A DNA stretch of 5,982 nt from contig PXFD01000099.1 of assembly GCA_003564505.1 (NCBI GenBank), positions 1-5,982 on the forward strand, read 5' to 3'. Shown piece by piece: positions 1 through 5,133 of the stretch. The notes beneath the pieces were generated by a model, which saw nothing but the letters and a program-made list of their open reading frames with translations, searched no databases and had not been told where the DNA came from. The stretch is from Syntrophomonadaceae bacterium (GTDB lineage: Bacteria; Bacillota_D; Dethiobacteria; DTU022). A program made the translations under genes and the position numbers. Numbering within the stretch: the first letter of the stretch is position 1; the number at the start of each line of letters is the position of its first letter.

Positions 1-26
1 AAAATAACTGCTTTATAACTCAACAA
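1..26 (-). CDS. Start of an unidentified protein, cut by the window edge
   Basis: Only the first seven to nine codons are visible. Reading leftward, a strong ribosome binding site (AAAGGAGA, 31-38) is followed by two in-frame TTG codons, at 24-26 and 21-23. The second lies 8 nt after GGAG, a good distance, and the peptide from it begins M-S-Y-K-A-V-I. The gene follows the asparagine-synthetase-like gene by about 40 bp on the same strand, so it is probably co-transcribed. A hydrophobic stretch after a short basic start of this type (YKAVI-) is common at the N terminus of HAD-superfamily hydrolases, but seven residues cannot establish a family, and this is only a guess. No ATG competes for the ribosome binding site. 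Confidence 0.5.
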
Positions 27-64
27 CTATTCTCCTTTGAATACCTGGTACAAATTTTACGATA

Positions 65-1522
65 TTAGCTGGTTTTAGTCCAGCGACCAACCAGTGGCAG
101 AACCGATTCCGGATAATAACGCCTAAAAATACGATAGTAATAAAGCTCTTCTTTATTTCTGACCGGCACAGGCGCTTCTTCAGACTCCCTGGCAAATTCT
201 TCATCACTAATTGCTTCTTCGGCAATATTTGTCAGCATGTCTGAAGATCCGGACCCCTGATCAAACTGCTGCTTTTCGCGCCAGGCTACTTCTTCCCCAA
301 GCTCCGGAACAAAGGCTCGCCTGAGAATCCATTTGTCAATGGGCTCATCACTGTCAAAGTCATGCAGTTTCCAATCAAGCGGGAACTGCTGGACCAGTTC
401 GAGGAGAGCCGGTTTAAGAAAGGGCACCCTGCAGTCAAGACCATGTGCAGAATTCATGCGGTCTACACGCTGCAGCCCGGTTTTACTAAGGTTTTTAAGA
501 AAGGTTTCAATTTCCTCGGTTATTTCTTTGTCCGAACCAAGAGTTTTCAGGTAGCTATAACCGGCGAAAATTTCATCAGAGCCTTCACCGGTAAGCATAA
601 TCTTGCGCCCGTCTCTGGCCGCATACCGTGCAGCTAGATAGTTGGGAATTGAGGAGCGGACGTAAGCACAGTCAAATGATTCTAAATGGTAAATAACTTT
701 AGGCAAAACTTCCAGCATTTCATCAACATTATAAGTATAGACATGTGGTTTTGAACCGATTCTTTCTGCAACAATTTCTGCATATCTAATGTCTTCGCTT
801 CCTTCAACACCAACTGTATAAGTATTAATCGGCTCAGTTGATATTTCAGCCGCCAGTGCCGCAACTACACTGCTGTCAAGCCCTCCACTCAAATAAACAC
901 CCAAATTATCTGCTCCTTCGATCCTTTCCTCTACAGCAAGGTAAAGCAGGTGTCGCATTTTTTCTTCTGCTTCTTCCAGGGTTAAGTCCTTGTTTTCAAC
1001 AATTCTTGGAACTTTATAATACCTGACCCAACTCTGATTGTCATCAAGGTAACTGCCCGGTGGGGCCTCTTTTATTTCCACGCCAAGGTCTACCAGGGCT
1101 TTTATTTCAGGAGCAATATATAAAGTGCCATCTTTTTTTGCATAATAGAGAGGTTTAACCCCGAAAGGATCTCTCGCTACAAAGGGGCTCCCTTCATCAT
1201 CATAATAAGCTATGGCAAATTCGCCTTCAATGCTCTCAAAACAGGAAAGGCCTTCCTTATTAAAAACATCACAGAACCTGGTTTCACCTTCACCGCCCTG
1301 CAAAATTGTCCCTTCCTCTTCAGAAAACACTATGTATCCATCAAGGGCTGCGGAAATATCACTTTCACTTTCCGGATCGGTACTGTTTAAAATAGCCATG
1401 CCGTAACCGTCTTCATCAGCCTGTACACCTTTACAAGTCCCCCTGAATTTCACACTTTCTATCAGTGGTTCCATATCTGACTCTTCGCTTTTTTTGCCAA
1501 AAATGGCAACAAGACCGGACAT
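65..1522 (-). CDS. Asparagine synthetase (AsnB)-like protein with a degenerate, cysteine-less glutaminase domain
   Basis: A protein of 485 residues with AsnB architecture. The C-terminal ATP-pyrophosphatase (synthetase) domain is well kept: the PP-loop SGGLDSS (212-218), the GEGSDEIFAGY motif (312-322), a GLDCRVPFL motif (361-369), and the K-W-I-L-R helix followed by a REKQQFDQGSG segment (about 397-424). This domain normally adenylates the aspartate side-chain carboxylate and transfers ammonia to it. The N-terminal class II glutaminase domain is abnormal. It starts M-S-G-L-V-A-I-F where active enzymes start M-C-G-I, so the nucleophile is Ser2. The usual RGPD motif is RGTC (27-30), no NGEIYN-type glutamine-binding motif is seen, and the first 100 residues are compact. 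The later ARDPFGVKPLYY segment (117-128) is normal. The ATG is preceded by GGGAG (1534-1538) 11 nt upstream. Inferred function: ammonia-dependent asparagine synthesis, or ligation of another carboxylate, as in beta-lactam or carbapenam synthetases, which also lack the Cys. Confidence 0.88.
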   Translation of the reverse strand: MSGLVAIFGKKSEESDMEPLIESVKFRGTCKGVQADEDGYGMAILNSTDPESESDISAALDGYIVFSEEEGTILQGGEGETRFCDVFNKEGLSCFESIEGEFAIAYYDDEGSPFVARDPFGVKPLYYAKKDGTLYIAPEIKALVDLGVEIKEAPPGSYLDDNQSWVRYYKVPRIVENKDLTLEEAEEKMRHLLYLAVEERIEGADNLGVYLSGGLDSSVVAALAAEISTEPINTYTVGVEGSEDIRYAEIVAERIGSKPHVYTYNVDEMLEVLPKVIYHLESFDCAYVRSSIPNYLAARYAARDGRKIMLTGEGSDEIFAGYSYLKTLGSDKEITEEIETFLKNLSKTGLQRVDRMNSAHGLDCRVPFLKPALLELVQQFPLDWKLHDFDSDEPIDKWILRRAFVPELGEEVAWREKQQFDQGSGSSDMLTNIAEEAISDEEFARESEEAPVPVRNKEELYYYRIFRRYYPESVLPLVGRWTKTS

Positions 1523-1549
1523 TTAACTTTCAACTCCCATAAAATATTT

Positions 1550-1571
1550 GTCTTCTACCCTTGTAGAAGAC
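1550..1571 (-). promoter_or_regulatory. Perfect inverted repeat in the leader of the AsnB-like gene, possible operator
   Basis: A 9-bp perfect inverted repeat, GTCTTCTAC / GTAGAAGAC (1550-1558 and 1563-1571), is separated by 4 nt. It begins 8 nt downstream of the -10 box and ends 27 nt before the start codon, so it covers roughly the first 25 transcribed bases. Its position suits a repressor operator or a 5'-end RNA hairpin. No U-tract follows, so it is not an intrinsic terminator. The binding factor is unknown. Confidence 0.5.
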
Positions 1572-1579
1572 TACTTTTA

Positions 1580-1608
1580 AGTATAGCATATTTGAATGGC
1601 ACTGTAAA
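1580..1608 (-). promoter_or_regulatory. Sigma-A type promoter with extended -10 for the AsnB-like gene
   Basis: On the minus strand, the -35 box TTTACA (1603-1608) is followed by exactly 17 bp and then the -10 box TATACT (1580-1585). A TGC directly upstream of the -10 box provides the extended -10 TGn motif. Each box matches the consensus at five of six positions (TTGACA and TATAAT). The start site should fall near 1573, about 50 nt before the ATG, just ahead of the 1550-1571 inverted repeat. The synthetase-like gene can therefore be transcribed independently of the upstream Fe-S operon. Confidence 0.7.
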
Positions 1609-1690
1609 AAATACGGCAGCTAAAGGCAATTCGGTTGGCTTTATAAAACTCGCATCTTTTTTTAAAATTGCTCACCCCAAACCGCATGGA
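1609..1690. other. Non-coding spacer between the inverted-repeat element and the AsnB-like promoter
   Basis: This stretch belongs to the 315-bp gap between the two minus-strand genes. It is AT-rich, with a run of seven T on the plus strand (around 1658-1664). No reading frame with a ribosome binding site, no recognisable RNA gene and no convincing intrinsic terminator on either strand was found. Confidence 0.5.
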
Positions 1691-1831
1691 ACTACCTGCT
1701 CTGCTTAAGAAAACCGAGAGACCCGGATAAGCTTATCGCAAGGGGAACCCAGGCATAGGATTGAAGCTAAACCGTTGCATTTCAAGCCTGAAGAGCCTAC
1801 AAGTGTAGTTTTCTTAAGCAGGGCAGGTAGT
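1691..1831 (+). repeat. 141-bp element closed by a 24-bp near-perfect inverted repeat; candidate structured RNA or MITE
   Basis: The arms at 1691-1714 and 1808-1831 are complementary over 24 bp with a single deviation (position 1700 against 1822). In a plus-strand RNA this would be a U-G wobble; in a minus-strand RNA it would be an A-C mismatch, so pairing slightly favours a plus-strand transcript. The 93-nt interior contains further complementarity: CAGGC/GCCTG (1750-1754 with 1786-1790) stacked through a 6-nt bulge on TTGAA/TTCAA (1761-1765 with 1781-1785), with a 15-nt loop; a 12-bp palindrome GATAAGCTTATC (1726-1737); and CTACAAGTGTAG (1797-1808). It starts 7 bp beyond the stop of the HoxU-like gene. 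No reading frame fills it, no U-tract follows either end, and no target-site duplication is evident. It may be a folded RNA, a 3'-end processing or termination structure for the operon, or a miniature mobile element. No known RNA family was recognised. Confidence 0.7.
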
Positions 1832-1837
1832 CACTAT

Positions 1838-2491
1838 TTACTTTAAATCACTTTTATAATAAAGCGCACCCACCGGGCAGGCATCAACACAAAGGTGGCA
1901 TTCGGTACAAATTGAATCCGCCAGGGGAATTTCTTCAAAAGTTGTTACAGCTCGCTTAACCCCTCGCTGTGTAAACCCGATGGCGCCTACTTTTGCCTCT
2001 TCCCGGTCGGCCCAGACGCACTGACCACAGAGCACACAACGGCTGCGATTGTAAGCAAATTCAGCGGGGCTGTCATCAATTTCATAATCTCTTTCGATCA
2101 GCTTAAACCGCTTCTGCCGAAGTTTCAAACCTCTTTTTTTTGCTATCGTCTGCAGGGCACAGTTTTTATTTGCCGGGCATTCAGCGCACTTCAGATCATG
2201 ATCGGAAAGCAAGAGCTCAAAACCCGTTTTCACCAGGCGGTCCAGGTGAGGACTCCTGGTTTTTACAACCATCCCTTCTTCCACTTTCCTGGTGCAGGCA
2301 GTAACCGGGTGGTCAACTCCTTCGATTTCCACAAAGCAAAGACGGCAGGATGCGTTTGGCCGTTTCTCATCTTTTATTGCACAAAGGTGCGGTATATAAA
2401 TATCATTTTCCAGGGCCGTCCAGAGCAGCTTTTCTCCGGCCCTGGCTTCAATTTCACGATCGTCTATGGTTAGCTTTACCATTTCACTCAT
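1838..2491 (-). CDS. HoxU/NuoG-N-terminal-like iron-sulfur protein of an NAD(P)H diaphorase complex
   Basis: A protein of 217 residues, close to the usual length of HoxU-type diaphorase subunits. Domains in order: a plant-type [2Fe-2S] ferredoxin fold with C37, C49, C52 and C66; the His-Cys [4Fe-4S] site of the NuoG/HydA family (H98, C102, C105, C111); and a twin [4Fe-4S] domain. The second twin motif is canonical (C195, C198, C201, C205-P). The first has C152, C155 and C158, but aspartate (D162) where the fourth cysteine is expected. The protein ends 12 residues after the last cysteine, with no H-cluster or molybdopterin domain, so it carries electrons and is not itself a hydrogenase or formate dehydrogenase. 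Its ATG overlaps the stop of the NuoF-like gene as ATGA, with an AAGGAG ribosome binding site 11 nt upstream. It should be a soluble cytoplasmic wire from the NuoF-like subunit to an unknown partner. Confidence 0.88.
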   Translation of the reverse strand: MSEMVKLTIDDREIEARAGEKLLWTALENDIYIPHLCAIKDEKRPNASCRLCFVEIEGVDHPVTACTRKVEEGMVVKTRSPHLDRLVKTGFELLLSDHDLKCAECPANKNCALQTIAKKRGLKLRQKRFKLIERDYEIDDSPAEFAYNRSRCVLCGQCVWADREEAKVGAIGFTQRGVKRAVTTFEEIPLADSICTECHLCVDACPVGALYYKSDLK

Positions 2492-4398
2492 TTTGCTGTC
2501 TTCTCCTTTTCAGGCGGCAGTACCGGTGGTGACAACTTAACGATAGCATCGTATTCAGGTGGGCAGGCTTTCAGGCAGTTATCACACTTAACACATTTCT
2601 CCTGATCGATTTCTTTCAAGCCGTCATCCCTGGTAAAGATTGCTTCAGTTGGACAGCTGCCGACACAAACATTGCAAAGCTTACTGCATTTGGGCGGTTC
2701 AATATAGTATAGAATCAGATCACGGCAAACCCCGGCCGGACAGCGGCCTTCTTCCAGATGGGCTTTATATTCATCCATGAAATATTCAAGGGTTGTAAGA
2801 ACCGGGTTCGGCGCGGTTTTCCCAAGATTACAGAGAGAACCGTCACGAACATCTTCAGCCAGTTCCTTAAGCAGCTCCAGCGTTTCTGCATCGCCTTCAC
2901 CCCTGGTAATACCGTCCAGGATATCAAGCATGTGCCTGGTTCCCAATCTGCAAAAAGTACACTTCCCACAGGATTCATGCTGGGTAAATTCGAGAAAGTA
3001 GCGGGAAACCGAAACCATACAGTCATTTTCATCCAAAACCACCAGGCCACCTGAACCCATGATTGCTCCGGCTTCATGCAGAGAATCAAAATCAATCGGT
3101 ACATCAAGGGCCGATTCGGGCAAGCAACCCCCGGAAGGACCGCCGATCTGCACCGCTTTAAATTCCTTGTTTTCGCGCAAGCCGTCACCAACATCGAAAA
3201 CCAGTTCACGCAGGGTTGTGCCCATCGGCACTTCAACCAGGCCGGTATTGTTAACTTTGCCGACCAGCGAGAATACCGCTGTGCCGGGATTATCTTTAGT
3301 GCCGATTTCTTTAAACCAATCCGACCCACGGTTAATGATATAAGGAACATAGGCAAAAGTTTTTACATTATTCAAAACTGTTGGCTTGCCCCGGAAACCC
3401 TGGCTGGCCAGCCGCGGCGGCCTGCTCTCGGGCATACCCATGTTGCCTTCCATTGAATTAACCAGGGCAGTTGCTTCTCCACAGACAAAAGCACCTGAAC
3501 CCTGGAAAATTTCCAGATCGAAGCTGAAATCGGTGTCCATGATTGATTCACCGAGCAGCCTCTTCTCGCGAGCCTGATCGATTGCCTCCTGGACATGACC
3601 CACCGCCCGGGGATATTCAGCACGGATATATAAATAACCTTTCCGTGCACCAATGGCATATGCGCAAAGAATCATCCCTTCTATAACAAGATGCGGATCG
3701 GATTCCAGGATACTGCGATCCATAAAAGCTCCGGGATCTCCTTCGTCAGCATTACATATAACATACTTTTCATCATGGTCACCTTTGATACAGGCTTCCC
3801 ACTTTAGTCCGGCCGGAAAACCTGCCCCACCGCGCCCGCGCAGGTTGGCTGCTTTAATCTCTTCCAGGACAGCAGAAGAGTCTTTCCCAAGCGCTTTAGA
3901 CAAAGCTTTATAACCGTCACGGGCGATATAACTATCAATATCCCGGACATCAATAAAACCACAGTTTTCTAAGATTAGTTTTTGCTCATATACACCACGG
4001 GGAAAATCTTCAAAGGTCGGAAAAACATCGTTGCGCTCCAGGGCGGCCAGGGCATACTCATAGGATGGATCGTCCCCGTCCAAAAAATCTTCCACCAGGC
4101 GGTGGACAAGGCCGTCGTCAAGGTATCCATAACAAATTGCCGGGTGGCCTGGTTTGGCTATAACTGCCAGCGGCTCAGCATAACAGTGCCCGATGCAGCC
4201 CACTTCAACCACTTCGACATCAAGACCTTTATCACTTATTTCCCGCTCGAAATCTTCTTTTATTTTCAGGGCACCGGCTGAAACTCCACAGGTTGCGGTT
4301 CCGACCAGGATCTGTGTCTTATTTTCTTTAGCATCAACCTTTTTTTTGGCTTCTTCATGCAGACTTTGATAGGTTTCCTCAGTACTTGATGCACTCAT
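2488..4398 (-). CDS. NuoF/HydB-like NADH-binding flavo-iron-sulfur subunit
   Basis: A protein of 636 residues, the long form found in soluble NAD(P)H-linked hydrogenase and formate dehydrogenase complexes. Domains: an N-terminal thioredoxin-like ferredoxin region (about 28-110) with C37, C68 and C72; the NADH/FMN core with the glycine-rich GRGGAGFPAGLKW loop (188-200) and NADEGDPGAFMDR (216-228); a SLBB-like part (about 380-430); the C-terminal NuoF [4Fe-4S] site, with ESCGKCTFCRLGT giving C477, C480 and C483, plus C523; and a twin [4Fe-4S] tail (C571, C575, C578, C582-P and C602, C605, C608, C612-P). It should oxidise NADH (or NADPH) at FMN and feed electrons to its clusters in the cytoplasm. 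Its ATG overlaps the NuoE-like stop by 4 bp, behind an AAGGTGA ribosome binding site. Odd points are the missing first cysteine in the N-terminal domain and the CX3C spacing at C571-C575. Cofactor preference cannot be read reliably. Confidence 0.93.
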   Translation of the reverse strand: MSASSTEETYQSLHEEAKKKVDAKENKTQILVGTATCGVSAGALKIKEDFEREISDKGLDVEVVEVGCIGHCYAEPLAVIAKPGHPAICYGYLDDGLVHRLVEDFLDGDDPSYEYALAALERNDVFPTFEDFPRGVYEQKLILENCGFIDVRDIDSYIARDGYKALSKALGKDSSAVLEEIKAANLRGRGGAGFPAGLKWEACIKGDHDEKYVICNADEGDPGAFMDRSILESDPHLVIEGMILCAYAIGARKGYLYIRAEYPRAVGHVQEAIDQAREKRLLGESIMDTDFSFDLEIFQGSGAFVCGEATALVNSMEGNMGMPESRPPRLASQGFRGKPTVLNNVKTFAYVPYIINRGSDWFKEIGTKDNPGTAVFSLVGKVNNTGLVEVPMGTTLRELVFDVGDGLRENKEFKAVQIGGPSGGCLPESALDVPIDFDSLHEAGAIMGSGGLVVLDENDCMVSVSRYFLEFTQHESCGKCTFCRLGTRHMLDILDGITRGEGDAETLELLKELAEDVRDGSLCNLGKTAPNPVLTTLEYFMDEYKAHLEEGRCPAGVCRDLILYYIEPPKCSKLCNVCVGSCPTEAIFTRDDGLKEIDQEKCVKCDNCLKACPPEYDAIVKLSPPVLPPEKEKTAK

Positions 4399-4970
4399 TT
4401 CTGTTCACCTTCTTCTCTATCTGAATCATCTTTACTCTCAGTATCTTGATCGACCTTAGAAGAATCGTTAGCATCAGTATTATTGCTTTTACCTTCCAGC
4501 TCCAGCATGATTCCGTCAACCCTGGTCGGTGTCACTTTACCTTCAACTTCATCATCAACAACCACAACCGGGGCCATTGTGCAGCAACCCACACAGGCAA
4601 CCCGTTCCAGGCTGTAGCGACGGTCTGAAGTAGTCTCTCCCTCTTTAATTTCCATGCGCCGTTCAAATGATTCTAGAGTAATATCACCGCCTACCATGTA
4701 GCAGGCAGTGCCGAGACAAACCTTAACTTCATGTTCACCGGGCGGGTTAAGGCGGAACTGATTATAAAATGTTGCAAGCCCATAAACATCTGCCGCAGGC
4801 ACATTTGTTCCATCTGCAATTTTTTCCATGGCCAGGGCCGGCAGATAACCAAGCCTGGCCTGAACTTTTTGTAAAATAGGGATTAATTCTTCTTTTTCCT
4901 TAGTGCTGTTGCTGAGGACTTCATCGACACAGGAAAGAATTTGTTCCTTTTCGCCTTTCATTAACTGCAA
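4395..4970 (-). CDS. NuoE/HydC-like [2Fe-2S] thioredoxin-fold subunit
   Basis: A protein of 191 residues, first gene of the three-gene diaphorase operon. A helical N-terminal segment contains the family signature VYGLATFYNQF (62-72), and the thioredoxin-like [2Fe-2S] domain follows with ligands C85 and C90 (CX4C) and C126 and C130 (CX3C, in ACVGCCTMAP). In this family the cluster sits beside NuoF and is electron-accepting; in bifurcating hydrogenases the equivalent subunit is HydC. The TTG start (4968-4970) is preferred to the in-frame ATG at 4959-4961 because AGGAG (4980-4984) lies 9 nt before the TTG but 18 nt before the ATG. From about residue 161 the protein has a roughly 30-residue hydrophilic, strongly acidic tail rich in D, E, S, N and K, beyond the usual end of the fold. 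The stop overlaps the NuoF-like start as ATGA, implying translational coupling. Confidence 0.92.
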   Translation of the reverse strand: MQLMKGEKEQILSCVDEVLSNSTKEKEELIPILQKVQARLGYLPALAMEKIADGTNVPAADVYGLATFYNQFRLNPPGEHEVKVCLGTACYMVGGDITLESFERRMEIKEGETTSDRRYSLERVACVGCCTMAPVVVVDDEVEGKVTPTRVDGIMLELEGKSNNTDANDSSKVDQDTESKDDSDREEGEQK

Positions 4971-4979
4971 TGCCTACAT

Positions 4980-4984
4980 CTCCT
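4980..4984 (-). promoter_or_regulatory. Ribosome binding site that decides the TTG start of the NuoE-like gene
   Basis: AGGAG on the minus strand, within AAGGAGA, lies 9 nt upstream of the TTG at 4968-4970 and 18 nt upstream of the next in-frame ATG. The shorter, typical distance selects TTG. Confidence 0.75.
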
Positions 4985-5020
4985 TATAGTAATTCTTTGT
5001 TCTCTGTAAAGCACAATAAT

Positions 5021-5049
5021 ATAATACCACTATGCCTTGAATAATTAAA
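5021..5049 (-). promoter_or_regulatory. Weak candidate promoter for the NuoE/NuoF/HoxU operon
   Basis: A -10-like TATTAT (5021-5026) lies 17 bp from a poor -35-like TTTAAT (5044-5049) on the minus strand. A second TATTAT overlaps it at 5016-5021. The -35 candidate matches consensus at only three positions and falls on the outer arm of the 5045-5094 inverted repeat. It would leave a leader of roughly 45 nt. A promoter must lie somewhere in 4985-5130 if the upstream hairpins terminate transcription, but the exact site is uncertain. Confidence 0.3.
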
Positions 5050-5094
5050 GCGGGCAGCTATTAAAGAAATACTTTCAATAACTGCCCACTTTAA
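5045..5094 (-). terminator. Long imperfect hairpin between the kinase-like gene and the diaphorase operon
   Basis: The arms 5045-5066 and 5072-5094 pair over about 22 bp around a GGGCAG/CTGCCC core, with a 5-nt loop and one bulged base. The two non-Watson-Crick positions would be G-U pairs in a minus-strand RNA but C-A mismatches in a plus-strand RNA, so the structure is best formed in a minus-strand transcript. The T-rich run after the hairpin is better on the plus side (5095-5101) than on the minus side, where it is interrupted. It may be a back-up terminator after the kinase-like gene, or a leader or attenuator element for the diaphorase operon. Confidence 0.5.
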
Positions 5095-5104
5095 TCTTTT
5101 TAAG

Positions 5105-5132
5105 CAAAACTTACAAATACAAACTTTGTAAG
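5105..5132 (-). terminator. AT-rich intrinsic terminator candidate after the kinase-like gene
   Basis: A perfect 8-bp stem CTTACAAA/TTTGTAAG (5125-5132 with 5110-5117) and a 7-nt loop start 1 nt beyond the stop codon. On the minus strand a TTTTGCTT tract follows. The geometry fits an intrinsic terminator, but the stem has only two G-C pairs, so efficiency alone may be low; the hairpin at 5045-5094 follows closely. Confidence 0.5.
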
Positions 5133-5133
5133 G

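Noticed and set aside
1712..1726. CCGAGAGA-like string reminiscent of guanidine-I (ykkC) riboswitches
   Set aside because: The remaining conserved ykkC segments (the ACTAGGG-type start and the ACACGG region) are not present in the element on either strand.
1761..1785. Loop sequence GCTAAACCGTTGCAT resembling part of the third helix region of c-di-GMP-I (GEMM) riboswitches
   Set aside because: The other diagnostic segments of that class (GGGCAAACC and GGGACGCAAAGCC type blocks) are absent, so the short match is probably chance.
1691..1831. Simple intrinsic terminator for the diaphorase operon
   Set aside because: The loop is far too long and no U-tract follows the right-to-left exit of the stem, although a role in 3'-end formation is not excluded.
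2198..2473. Plus-strand open frame of 91 codons opposite the HoxU-like gene
   Set aside because: The minus frame carries all expected cysteine motifs here; the plus frame shows no motif and no family resemblance.
3076..3456. Plus-strand open frame of 126 codons opposite the NuoF-like gene
   Set aside because: It lies wholly within a well-supported coding region on the other strand, encodes no recognisable motif and is best seen as a shadow frame.
4983..5010. TTTACA-16 bp-TATAAG promoter-like pair upstream of the NuoE-like gene
   Set aside because: The -10 box overlaps the ribosome binding site, so transcription would start after it, leaving an mRNA without the AGGAG that best explains the TTG start.
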